Positions 40,001-55,000 of a DNA stretch of 64,000 nt are shown here, in pieces. The position numbers and the translations under genes are program-made. The notes below the pieces were generated by a model, which searched no databases, was not told the origin of the DNA, and worked only from the letters and a program-made list of their open reading frames with translations. The stretch is from Dirofilaria immitis (taxonomy: Eukaryota; Nematoda; Chromadorea; Rhabditida; Onchocercidae): NCBI GenBank assembly GCA_024305405.1, contig JAKNDB010000107.1, positions 1,736,001-1,800,000 of the forward strand, given 5' to 3'. Every line of letters begins with the position of its first letter. The stretch's first letter is position 1.

Positions 40001-43000
40001 TTTAATTACATTTTCAATTTAACAAATTTAAGTGATATAAATAAAGTTTGAAATAATATCTGACAGTAAATTTTAATTTATTACAATAATTTTTAATGGT
40101 TAATATATTAATAGATTTAGATAAATGCTTTAAATTAATTAAAATTATTTTAATTGACAAAAGAAAAAATTAGAAAAATTAAGCAAATTCATTTTTTGTT
40201 TTGATGAATAAATTGATTTGATGAAAATAATCTTTTCGTTTTAAAATAGTATTTAAGTTTTTAAATTAATTTTGATCAAATTGGATTTTATTTCCAATTA
40301 AATTTATACTAAAATACATCTTATTATAGCCTATTTCTTCTAAAAGTTATCTTTCATAGATTATAGCTTTTATCATATATCATACTGATACCGATTAAAA
40401 GAAGAAATAGTTAAATTAAAAACCTTAAATTTTCCAGTCATAAATCTGAATGAAAATTGAAGTCTTTTATGAGGTAACCTAAATACCATATTGGTATCCA
40501 AGTGATAATTCTGCAAAGTAATCAAGATTAAAGCTTATATTATCAATACTCAATAATAAAAAAACCCGATGAAGTTTGTTTTCTTTAACATTCAAACAAT
40601 AATTTGATTGAAAAATTCTTATCAAATTTTCAAAAAGAATTTTATTTTCTTTTAGCTACTTAGTCTATTTCATTGAACGATACTAAAAATAGATTCAAAT
40701 TACAAAAGAAAAGAAATCTGAAAAGTTAAATATAAATGATATTGTTAGATTAAAGAATTTATGAATAGAAGGATTAATTATCATTATCAGTTATAATTTC
40801 GAAAACGAAAAAAAATATCATTATGCTATTTAAGCAATAATTCGAATTCAATAATAATGAATCATTTTCATTTTATTTTATAAGTTTCTTATTTTTTTTG
40901 CATAATAAAAGATTGTATGACGAATTTTGTTATATTGTTATTATTTGATGCTATATTTTTAAATTACTTTTCTTTGATCAATTGATTCTTTAATATCTTT
41001 CTAATTACTTTTCTCTGATCAATTGATTCGTAAAGAAATTTTTGGTTAAATATTAAATATACCTTGAATAAAGGCCAGAAAAATACAAATAGTAAAATAT
41101 CAAATTGTTTTATTGCGAGATTTTCAGTTATGTCTAGAAAAAAATTACGATGATATTTTTCTGTAGGATAATAATGCTTATAAAAAAATCTTTGACAATT
41201 TTTTCTCTAAATTTAATCAATTAAATTTATAATGAATAATTTTCTGTATTACTATTGAAGGTAACTTTAATACCACTTCCAATAGTTGGATTTGCCATCA
41301 GATCAGATATTGAAACTGATACGGATGATTCTACTAATTGTTCTGTTGCTATATCATCTTTAGCAATAGTTGGAATTTTCTTTTTACAGATTTCATATTT
41401 TTCGATAATAAGCTTCGAGAATACTTTTTAGCTGTTGACAAATCAGTAATCTAAAATTTAGACTATTAGGTATTTATTAACTTAAAAATCTAGGGAAGAA
41501 AAACTACTATAACAAACAATTTTCCGAAATATTATGGTAAATGAGATTACAATACAGTTAGCTTAAAAAATAACTTATGCAATATAAAATAAGCTCTCGA
41601 GAATATATAGCTCGCAATAATTCAGAAAGGAAAGAATGTACGGATTCCGATCAGGAAAATATTCAGTAAATTATATGAATGATCTATTAAGGACAAACTT
41701 ACTAAACAATTATACCGTATGTATCATTTACATAATAATCTAACGGATGGTCGAACAATATGCATAGTCTGCTCGACCTATCGGATCATTATTTAATACG
41801 TATGATCCGTTTACCTTATCGGATTATGTTTCGGTAAAAATTTTATCGAATGTATTATTGCCAGGATTTAATTATTTTATGATGTTGATACGATAAATTA
41901 CTTGTCAGATGATGAGTGATAAAACTGATTTAAACATTTCATCATCTATCATTCATTAACCAATCTCGCTATTAATGTATGAATTAACTAACTTTAACAT
42001 GTGGTTCAAGTAATTTTTGCCATGAATTTAATAGTGCAATTAAGGCAAATTTTCGATTTGATTTTGATGCAATAAAAGAATCCAATGCTAATGAATGATT
42101 CTTCCAATAATTATATCTTTTAGCTTCATCTTTATGCATTGAACAATGTAGCAAGAAAAGCATTAATTTACAACTTGCACATCCATTCATTACTATTGCA
42201 TATTGTTTCACTTCATTCAATGAACTTTGACATACCGATAAAATCTAAAAAATAAAAATTATACGATAATTGTTTGGAAAATAAAAATATTCAAAATATG
42301 CAAAAAAATATAAAATTTTTTAAAAAATTTTTAAAATCCAATTTTTATTTAATTTAGATAAATTCATTTTTTTTGCATAAAGTTTATTAAATTAATTAAA
42401 TTTAAAAATTTAAAATTTTAACCAAATCATCACGTAAATCCAATGCTTCACTTAATGCTTTACATGTGCATAAATCAAACCATTCATCATATTTTGCTAA
42501 TGTATGATAAAACGATTTATGAAATTGATATAATACATCTAGCCAAGATATTATTGATGATGTTATTGCTAGCTGTAGTAATGTTACATCACTAAAATAA
42601 TGATCGTAATTTTAGGTATCAAAAAAAAATATCTCTTAAATTGATTAAGAAAAAAAATTTTAATTGCAATAATAATAGATCGATCGATAGTTGATTAAAA
42701 TTCTCATCTTTATATCATTTTGTAATTTTTAACATCAAGATAAAATGTAGAATTTTAAAAGACACAATAATATTTCAATTAAGCATAAAATAAGATTATA
42801 TACAAAGATGCTATTATTCCGGGATTATTATTTTTAAACATTAATATTCTCGTCTAATAGTTGTTAAAATTGTTTGCATCTACGCTGCAGTACGATTTGA
42901 AAATATGAATATTCCGGTATGATTATTCGTAAATAAAAATATTCCGGGATGATTATTTTGTAAGTAACAATATTCTGGCATGATTATTTGTAGGCGAGAA

Positions 43001-46000
43001 TATTCCGGTATGATTATTCGTAAATAAGAATATTCCGGGATGATTGTTTTGTAAGTAACAATATTCTGGCATGATTATTTGTAGGCGAGAATATTCCGGT
43101 ATGATTATTCGTAAATAAGAATATTCCGGGATGATTATTTTGTAAGTAACAATATTTTGGCATGATTATTTGTAGGCGAGAATATTCCGGTATGATTATT
43201 CGTAAATAAAAATATTCCGGGATGATTATTTTGTAAGTAACAATATTCTGGCATGATTATTTGTAGGCGAGAATATTCCGGTATGATTATTCGTAAATAA
43301 GAATATTCCGGGATGATTATTTTGTAAGTAACAATATTCTGGCATGATTCGTAAACATTACTATTCTGACATGATATGTTTATTTAATTGCATATTTATT
43401 TATTTACAATTTCTTTTATAAAATAAGTGAAGATAAATTGGATGGATACCTACCTTTGTTTATCGCAATATTCATTACCGGAAGAAATTTTTAAACGTGG
43501 ATCGCCGGTTCGAATAATAATTTCACTATCGTTAAACCAATGCATAATACTTTGACGATTAATACTTCCTTTCAATGAAATATCAGGCACATCTAATTCT
43601 ATAACAAAATACGAAATTTATATGTATGATTGTTGATATGTTGATAGATCAATTTATCATGAAATAAATATGCATCTTTTATAGTTAATATTGTTTATTA
43701 ATTTTATTGAAATATCTTATCAGTGCGATTAATAATTATCATGGATCATTATCATAGTTATTCATTATAACTTATTGAATTATCAAAAATTTCAGGCATA
43801 TTTTTTTTTTGATTTTGTCATATGACTTAATATGATATTCTACACAAAATCATTGATATTTTACAAAAGAATTTTAAAGAGTTATATTGATTCTTTATGT
43901 TTTATCAAATATATATTATTTATTTACTATCTTTTCTCAATCAAAATTTTGATTTTGAAAAATCATGAAAAAATTAAAAATTTCTAAATCATGCAAATTT
44001 TAATTATCTTTACGAATTAGTAAATGTAATATGAAAGAGATGTGATAAAATGATAATACCACTAAGAATGATTAAATTGCTATGTCGTAATCGTTTTTGT
44101 ACATCCAATTCTTTCCAATTTGTTGAAAAATTCATTTGCCAATCATCGATTAAAGGTTTATTTTCCCGTAGATAAACAATTTTTGCAAATTGCGCATGAT
44201 AAAGTGTTTGAGCATCAAAACTTATCACTTGCATTTCCTATATTTATCAACAAAAATGTATAAATAAAAATTTTATTTTCATAAATTCTTCCTATATTTT
44301 TTATTATTACAATCTTTTTTTCATCTATCATTGATTGATTTGAAAAAGAAATTATTCTAACATTAATCTTAACAATATAATAATATCAACTTAATGATTT
44401 GTGGATCAAATAGCGCACGATATAAGCGCCCAATTATTTCATTCAAAACTTATCATCATTCATTTCTCTATTTAAAATAAATTAAAAATTGAATAGAAGA
44501 AAATGAAATCAAAAGCAATGAAATCAAATTTTAAGACTTTTTACATTTTGTTTATTCGAGAAAACACTCAGATAACATTCTCGTCCATAGATCATCGTAA
44601 CTGTAGAATGTGCTGCGATATGGCCAGTATAATTATCTTTATCTTTACGATTTTTTAACATCTGATCATCAATGATAGTTGCTTGGAAAAGTGTGATATA
44701 AACAGGTGGTAAGCCAAAATTAGCATTTATTGCAGGTAATAATGTATCTGAAATATATTCATAATAATTATAGAAAGTTTTTGCTATAAGTATAGAACAA
44801 ATAAAAAGATAAGATTTAATATGACAAAATTGAGAAAAATTGTTTAAAAAAAAACGAAATTTAAAGCTAAAATTGAATAAGCAAAAGTTTGTTATAAAAA
44901 AAATAGATAGTAAGTAGAAAATTTAAATTTACCCCGAATAAAAATATTATTTTTTCCAATGATCGGTTGCTTATGATATTGAAATGCACATAAAGCATAA
45001 GCATGTTGTATTATCGAGATCGGATTAATTGTTGTTAACATTATTTCTGCTCGTTTCGTAAGTCGTTGTATCACTTCGATACTTAGTGGTGTAATAAAGA
45101 TCTATTTAAAAAGAAGTAATAAGAAATGATAAGTGATAAATTGAAATGCTCAATTGATTTTGATAAATGGATGATTTCAAATTACTAGATAATATTTCAA
45201 TAATAATAATAATAATGATAATGATAATATATTGATAGTAATAAGCAGTAGTATTAATGATAATAATAAACCAAAAATATTTGATCAATAGAGAAAATAT
45301 AAGTGCCATATAAACGTATTAAAAACAAGTTTAATTTCTTTAATTTTGAATTAAATTGAAAGATACTATGATATCTTGAAAAAATCCCCTCGCTCTCCCT
45401 CTCTCTCTCTCTTTCTCTCCTTTTCTCTTTCTCTATTCCTCTACCTCTTTATGTAAAGAAAAAAATAAAACCTTTGTTATTGATGAAATATTTCCCATCC
45501 ATAAACAACTTCAGGATCAGCACCCCAATTTGATGGTCGTTGAATATGCAATATCATTTGTGCTTCTTGTTTAAATATTGTTTGTGATAATTCATCTTTT
45601 GCTGATATCAAATTCTCCTTACTTTTATTATCCATTCCTTTTTATTAATCAAATGTAAATTATTGATACCATTTCGAATCTATAAATAATATCATCTGCT
45701 AATAACTATCAGTTCAATATTTCACTTAATATTAATTAATCAATATTTATAAATCTTTCAATATACGTCTGATAATTAATATGCAGGAAAAAAGTTCGTA
45801 ACCACCTTATTACTTATAATATGATCGATAAATTATCAATAAAATTAACAATTACTTGATACAAATTTGTTTTGTAAAATAGACCTGGAATTTGCTTGAT
45901 TTAAGGTATAAATTTTGTATATTTAATGACAAATAAAAACAATCTACCAATTCAAATCGATTCACTATGTTTGTTGTGTTGGTATTTTTCAATTGTATAT

Positions 46001-49000
46001 GGTATGCATTCAAAAATTATGGTAAGTGTCGAGAAGAGTTCTCGAGACGCTTATAGATTTAATCGTTTCTGAATGGGTACCAAAATTATCTTGATAATTT
46101 CTTGTCGCTGATTTCTGTAAATGCAAAATTTTTGATGAATATTTTCATTTCAATTTAAGTTATCTGGATAAAAATTTAATTTCGAAATTATGCAAATTTA
46201 TCTTATCTATTTTACAATTCCCATAGTAAAAGATTAGAAAGTAATCGAAGGATGACTAAAACTATTTGTTAATGTAATTTCAATAATTCATTCAATTTAA
46301 CGAACTTCAAAATTATATTTAGAAAATGCCTGTTGAAAATCTATAATACAAATAATTCATATTTATCAATTTATTCATGTTTAATTGAATTATCAGCAAT
46401 TTGATTCTTTCATTTCAGTCAATTCTTTATCAGGTTATTCAATTTAGATAGATCATTAATTATCTAAATCTTAAAAACCTATGATTCATCATATTCTATC
46501 AGTATCACTTAATATTAGTTACATATCGCTATTTAGTATTCATTTCACGTGAGATGCTTTTACGTAATCAGTACGCCATATTAGACGTATGTATGTTTTT
46601 AAGTAAGAAATTTTGTGAATTGAAAATTTCAATTGCAAAATATGAAAATACCTTTTGTTCATTGGAAATATTAATATTGCATGGATTATTTTCGTCGAAT
46701 AATCTTAAAAAAAAAAAGATTGTAATAAAAAGTTTAATTGAATTTAAGTAATCGCAAAAATGCAAATTGAAAATTTTTAATCGAACTTTATTGATGGACA
46801 TATGATACTTTGACCAAAACCAGGCTGTTTCAATTCATTGTTAATTTGTGGTCGCGCAAGTTTTTGTGCAAAATCAGCCATAAAAATACAACCACTGTAA
46901 TAAATTAATTTTGAAGATTTCTTTGAAAATTTTTTAAATTACGGTAAGTTTCAATAAATCAATTTTAATCAATTTTTTATTAATATAATGGGAAAGTTTT
47001 TGAATACAATATGATTATTATATCCATGGCGATGACTAGGGCGGAAATAAAAATTCAAATTAAATAATTAAAATTGTGGCATAAAAGCTATCGATATTTC
47101 AATTTTATCCAATTTCATTGATTAATTTCTTATTAAAAAATATAGCGAAAATTTTTTACATCAAATTATTCAAATAAATGTTAGTAAAATAAACGAATGA
47201 ATAAATTATAAAAATTACAGTATCAGAATCGCAGGATTTTTGAATTTCTAAATTCTGATATAAAATTTCTAATATGCATTTTTATTACAAATATCATAAA
47301 TTATAGTCATAAATTAAAACTTTCATTCATAAATGTAAACACAAATAAATAAGAAGTATTACAAATATATTATTTATGTTTTTATGATCAAATTTCCTAT
47401 TCTCTTACCTCCAATCGTCTTCTCCAAAAAATGCAAAACTTCCATAACAACCGCATTTATTCTCATCCAGCCATAAAAAATAGAGCCTAGAAAATTTGTA
47501 ATCAAAAGAAAAGACAATTCCAAAATTATAAGTCTAATTCGTTTTTCATAGCAAAGTTTAAAAAAGAAATGAAATTCCGCAAAGCTCAATTACATTTAAA
47601 TTTAATTACATTTAAAAAAAAGAAAAAAAAGTTGAAAATCTATTGATTAAAATTACAAATTTACTATGTAATATTTCAAGAGGTAGAGGAAATTTTTATA
47701 ACGAGGAATAGCTAAAGAATACGGAAAATTTGTTACAAAAAAGCATCAAAGGTTAAAGGTTATGGTAAAGTGAAGGAAAAACAAATGATCATTTTCAGTT
47801 CGAAAAAAAAATCACTAATTTTTTTGTTTTTGATCTAGCCGTTTTTTTTTTTATTTTCTTCTCATTTAAATGATATAATTAGGCGATATAAACCGTTTTG
47901 TATATTCATCATGCATCATTAAAAATTTTTTTCGTTCATTGATAAGATATAAATTTTTTGATGAAAATGGTAATCGAATTTCAAATTCGATATCTTGAAA
48001 ATGAGCTGATCCACATTCAAGCCATTCATTATCATTTGTTTTATTTCTCGAATATTTGATAAATTGTTTAAAATCTAACTAAAAAAAAAAGCGAACAATA
48101 AATAATTATATGAATGATTAAATTTTTGCATTATTCTAAATTTTATCAAAAATTTGCTTGAAAAAAAATTCTTTGAAACGTTATAAATCATTAATTTGAT
48201 AATATATATATTTAATCTAACAAATATTCCACTGTTATAACAATCAATGAATTCAATTTATCAAATTTATTGATTTGATATGATAAAACAAATGGTTCAC
48301 CTGAAGGATACCAAATAGGAAACTTGTAGAAAATGATAATTCATGACAGTTACAGGTACACATCCGACATGATTCCATTAATATGCATATCATAGTGATA
48401 TCTTCCATAATGATAATATTAATTAAATCGATACCAATACGAATCAAAATATATTTAAGCTATAATAATTAATCAAATCTTTCTATCATTGTAATTAACG
48501 ATTTTATAATTTTTTTTTCAAAACAGCAATGGTCAATTACTAAGGTTATGATGATATGTTGATCTTTTAAAATGATGATAAGTTTATGCTTATTATGTTT
48601 CACGTGATATACAGCAATAAATATTAAGCTTATATTCATCACCTTTCAAGTGATATACAATAACAATTCGTATGCAAAACAATATATATCATAATAGAAA
48701 TTTTAAATTTTGAAATATATTCTAAAAAAATTTTTCTAACTGATAGCATCATTTTGTATCAGAAATGGTTTTTATCAATTATCTGCCAAATAATCACAAA
48801 AATTTTAGATCGAAATTTCGAACTATTTTGAGTAACATAATTACTGAGAATTTATTAAAAATTTTCGCATTTAAATATTCGAAAAAAAAATCAAACAGAA
48901 AAAATGGAACATTTTTGGAACGTTCGCAATTTTGAATACGATTTTCCAAATCGATTAATTCAAGATTTGAATGGGGACAAGTGCGCACATCATTCATATG

Positions 49001-52000
49001 ATGACATATATCATACCTAAAATTAAAATTAAACGAAAATGAGATACTAACGCTTCCTTATTGCCCTATCTTTAGCATTTATAATAATTATTCGAATAAT
49101 TATTAGTATACCTGCAAATTGAGATGTTCACGTAAACGTACGAGAAAGTTTTACGTAATAACAATTGTAACATAAAATTAATTAAAATATGAATAAGAAA
49201 TGATGCAAGAAGATTGGACTTATTCAATTCGCTTTTTTTCTTCCTTCCTTATTGATTTTTGAAATTTATTTTATTTTATTTTTTTTCATTGGACAAAATA
49301 AGTTTATGTAAGAAGAAAATTTAAAATTAAAAAGGAAAAAAAATGTAAGAAATAAAATGTGAATGAATCATTATCAGAATCATTATCATCATCTAATTAA
49401 CTAACATTTCAGGTATCAAAAGTTCTTCATCAATTGCTGCAGATAATAGAAAAAACTTTCAATTATTTGTTCAAAACATATTAGCTGAAATGAAAATTAT
49501 TGTAATAAAAATTTATTTTAAAATTATAATTTGAAATATAATTATTTTAGACATATATATTTATAGTCTTTGTTATAAATGTTTTTCCTTTTTTTTCAAT
49601 AAGTTATAAATTAGTAAATTAGGAAAAAAAATTGATTATTTTAATTTAGCTTAGCATCATAAAATGATATGATTTTATCTCTTGATCTTGAATATTAAAA
49701 AGCTCTTTAATTATAAGGAAAATTGAAAAAATATGTGAAATAAAAATTCATTGAAATGAAAGATTTGAATTTTTGCATTAAAAAAATTGGTAAATAAATT
49801 AAATCAATTAATTTAAAATATAATTAAATAATTGTTTACCTGTGTTGGATCAATTTTAGCTATAATTTCACCTATGATTATTTCCCATGCACATGCATAT
49901 TCAACAACACCTGCATTCCATGGAATATTCAATTCAGATGAAAATGAATTCACTCGTATAGCTATCTGATCAATTGACAAAAGACCATCTTGTACCTTTT
50001 TGAATGATTCTGATTTTCGGAAAAGTACTTGCAATCCAGCAATAAATACCTGAAAACTTTTTTCTTATCTTTTATTCGAATAAAAAAATGTAGCAAACTA
50101 AAAGAAAAAAAACGACAGTCTAAAGTTAAATTAATGAATCAAAATTTTTTTGTATAATTTAGTAAAAGCTATGATAATGTTGGAATAATTATTAATAGAC
50201 AAAGTTCAATATGCTTTTCATATTAATTTACAAATCAAAAAAAACTTTGATGACTTCGTTTCTAAATTATTTCTATGAAATAATGGAAATAAAGAAGAAA
50301 TTAAATGAATTAAAATTACAAACTTGACATCGTAAATCACGAATTTTTCGTACAACTTCTACAACTACAACGTTAGTTTTTATTGTTGGACAAGTATCTA
50401 CAATAAAACCATAAATGAAATATTAAAATTAAAGTGAAATTTTGAAAAGTTATTAAATTTATGGATTTGAAAATGTATAATAATAAAGAATCACTTCACC
50501 AGGATTTTCACCCGTTGTTTTGATAGCATGAGTAAGACAATGTCCATGTGCCTTCTGAATCCGAATACTTAATTTTACATCAATCGGTCGATACTTTTCA
50601 ACTTTATTCTCTAAATTACCGTAAAATCGTCGAGAAAGTAATGCATGAGCTTGATAGGTATCCATATCAGATTGCTATAATTTTATGTAAATTTATTATA
50701 AGATCGTTTTCTGTTAGATAATTACTTCATCAGTAATCAATTTAAAATTAAGTAAGGTAAATGATATGCCAAATATTTGGATAAATAAAAAATTTTGAAA
50801 CGTAATTAAAATTGATTATTATTAATCATTTTGAGTAAGCTATTATTTGAGTTATTAGATAAATATATTAAAAAAAAAACAAAATATGTATTTAATTACA
50901 ACTTGGAAATTAAAAATTCTAAAATTATGTGATTTTAAACTTGACAAATTTTAATTTAAGAAGAAATTATATTTAAAAATTTTCTAAATACAAAAGTTTA
51001 TTTAAAAAAAAGTTATATTTATAACTTCAACCTGAGTGTATAAACCAAAATAATCATCGACAAAATTTTTTATAATCCATAAGGCAAAACCAGAAAGAAA
51101 TAATTCCGGTAATTGAATTACAATCTAAAGCTTAAATATAAAGAAATTTGAAATATTTTTCAATGAATAAAAGATTGAAATATGAGTGCACGAAAGTTTG
51201 ATTATATATTATATTTACAGTATAACCAACTTCTATTTCAACAGAATTAGGTTTTAATTCAAATGGATGTATTGGATATCGGGTTACTGTAGTAGTTTTA
51301 ATTCGTATTGGTAAGTCACTTTGATATGGAAGATATATTGGATGCCATGTACAATCATATGTAAATATAATCTGTTGAGTACGCAAAAATCTACCCAACT
51401 CTAAAATGAATATTTGAAAAAAGGCATATCTTTTTTCATGAAATTATTTTTGATTAATCAATTTTCAAACTCTTTAAATTTTTAAGTATAAGTTATTTAT
51501 ATTATTGAAGAAATTTAATTTCATAATTTCCTAAGTATTACTCAGAAACATCATTTGATTAATTTTATGAGTAAAATTTGAAACAATTTATAATGATGTA
51601 TGCAAGAATAATGCTGGAAATTGGTAAATTAGGTTATAACGATATAAATTTTAAACAATAGTAAAACTTTTTACAATCAGAAATAAACGAAAAATCAGAT
51701 AATTGATAAAATTACCCCTTCGATATCAATAGCTATTGGTTCATAAGTGCTTGAGTAGAATGAATTATCATAAAGAGTATGTATTATTGGTGATAAGGTA
51801 CTTCGTTGTGGTACATGAAACTTGATAGCAACATTTTCATTGGCAATCATTTCAGCTTTACAACGACGAATTTGCGGACAAAAATCAGCCTTATTCAGAT
51901 CGCAACTAATTGTAAATCGTTTCGCAACAATAGCAATCAAAAAGTTATTCAATGGATTGCTAAATTATTTAAGAAATAATTTCTTATCATTGTATCACTA

Positions 52001-55000
52001 TATATTTCGAATATTAATTAAGGATGATAATATTTGCTAAATAAATTATGAATTGGATGATAAATAGCCTCTATAGATCTTCATAGATTATAACCTTGGT
52101 ATGACTCTGAGAAATGAAATGAGGGAAAAGAGGAAAATATTTAATGTATAGTTTTAGCAAAAATAATTCTAAATCTTTAAATTGCTTCCAAAACAAAGCA
52201 AATTTCCCGAAATTCAATATTGAATTTTTTCAGACGATGTGTTAAGCGATCATTTATTAGGAAATATTTGATATTCGATTTAAAATTTTTTTATTAAATA
52301 TAATCCATTAAAACAAATCGGGATGAATTTATCACTTTTTTTTCGAGAATTAAATTATTCGCATTAGTAGCATTAAATAAATAAAAAAATGATTATTACT
52401 ACTACTATATGATGTAAGAAATTGATAATATATACATACCTTGCATCAACCCAATTTTTATCATTCGCAACAAAAATAAATTTTACATTATTCAGTTTTA
52501 TTCGACAGTTCCAAATTTGTGGCACAAATCATGCCAAATCTTCTATATCATATGCCGAAATTTCATTTATAAAATCCTATGATATTATTATTATTATAAA
52601 TAATGATATATTATAAAGATTCTTTTTCTTCTCTTATTTCCAAGGTATATATCAAATTTAAATTTCCAAAACGCAAAGAATTCGAATATATAAGATCGAA
52701 TATGCGTAAAATTAGAAAGATACCTGTATAAAGAAAATATGATCCAATACACACCATATTGTAGCTCGATTCATTTTCAACAAAATTTCACATTTTTGAA
52801 TTTGTCCATATTGTTTTGGAATGCGCATATTATAATCTACAGTTAGGTCTTCACATGAAATTAATTTCCGAAATCCAGAACTTGGCAGAAATTGTACATC
52901 TTTCATACTGAATCGTGTCATCATTTTGTATTCTTCTTCCGCTGTTACCAATGGATTTTTCATCTTTAATTTAGAAAATAGAAGGAATCATTTTAATCAT
53001 CTAAAATTATTGACTCAATGTCAAGAATATAATTTTTGGTGATTATTGCATTACCAGTATCATCCATCGCCAACTACTGTACCCAACCGTAATTGCCGTG
53101 GCATTATATATTATTGTATCATAATTGTAATTACTTCACTATTATTATTATTGTACCTTTATCCTAATTATATTGTATTCCACTGTAATTACTGCTTTAC
53201 CGTTTATTATCGTATTCTAAAAGTATCTATCCTATCTGCTAGTGCAGGACTTTGCAAAAATTTTTTGAAAATCATTTACAAATCATAGCTTTTGAATCAT
53301 TTTCATCATTTTGATTTGGCTGATTGATTTAGTCCAGTTCTAACATGATTTTTGGCCTATTTAGATATTTGAAAAATTGTTTCAAACTCTGATTGGGATA
53401 GGACTAATGAATAAATATTTTTAAATTACAATGCTAATCCCAACATACTCTTATCGAAAAACCATTCTTGATGATCACAGCTACAGTATTCAATTCATCA
53501 TGCCGCATGAACCATAAGTTAATTGTTGTTTTACCATTCATCGTCAATGTAATATCCATTATTAACGGTATTTTAGGCTCGTCATTTTTCGATAATTCAC
53601 TAAGAATGATTTACATCGAATAATATTTGGATTTCGATATATTTTTTTCTTTGGACGAAATCGATATAAAATTGAAAAATTCATTGCGTTTAAACGTACG
53701 TCGATATCATGGTCGATGTAGCGTACGTGAAATCTGCTGGAAAAAGTAATTGAAGAAAGCAACTCGACATGCTTCAGCCCATGGACCATATGCAATCGCT
53801 ACATTTTCGCCAAAATCAACATTCAAATCGCAAATTTGTTCCGATAATGGATCAGCTAAAATAGCTTTTAAATACTAATTTTTAAATGTTATCAATTTTT
53901 CTATTCCATAAAATTGATTTGAAATAGTTTAGCTTAAAATTACATTATTTCATTTTACTATTTATTTATTTCATTTAATTATATTTTATGAATACTTTGG
54001 AATTTCTATCAATTTAATTCGATAGGAATAGCATTGATTGTTCGAATTTAATTTTAAACTTTTCAACGAGAAATTTTTCAAAAAAGAAAAAATCATTGGG
54101 TAATTAATATAAAAGAAACTTTTTATCCATTTTGTTAAATTATTGTTATAATCGTTAGAATTTATTGATCAGTTAGAATTTATTGATTAGTTTTAAAAAT
54201 AATAAAATTGAATGCTAAATATGAGTATCATTTATGATAAATTTAAGATAAGAAAGTTTTAAATTTATTTATAAGCATGTGAAACTAATTCGATCAATGT
54301 TTACGATGGCATAATTTTATCGAATTAATTTATAAAGTAATTTGCAAATAACAACAATACCAAAGATACTCGCACGATAAACGGCATTTAAGGTAGCATT
54401 CTGAAGGACTTTGAATCCACTTCCCATTGTTCGAGGTTCATTATAGCGTTTCCATAAATTGTATGGATCATTTTCATCATATTCATTATTATTATTTAAT
54501 GAAATTGAAAAATTTGAACCATTAATAGAGCATACAAATAGAACAATATTGTTTACTTGTTCCAATCGTCCAATAACTACAAACTTTTTTATTTTGCTTA
54601 ATATAATTGAAAAATTATTTCCTACAGAAAGCTAATAGTAGTTTTCATATATTTTAGAACTATTTTCCTTCAGTATTAAAATTAAAATTTGATAATCAAT
54701 ATAAGACAAATATAGTTGGATATGAAATTGTTAATTGATAAGAAGACATTAAAAGTAAACATATCATCAATTTTCTTGCACAAAATAAATATAGCAAGAT
54801 TTTTATCTTTCATTTAAAGATTTTAGAAGAAAAAGAAACATAAGATAGAAATTAATCTTATTTCTTATTCATCAAATAATTAAGGAATAATTACAATTTA
54901 GAAGCTTAAAATTAGTACAGCAAAATTATTTCGTTTGTTATTATTCTATGGGATGAATCAGATTCCAACAATCAATTGAAATGCTTCTCATCACCATTAT

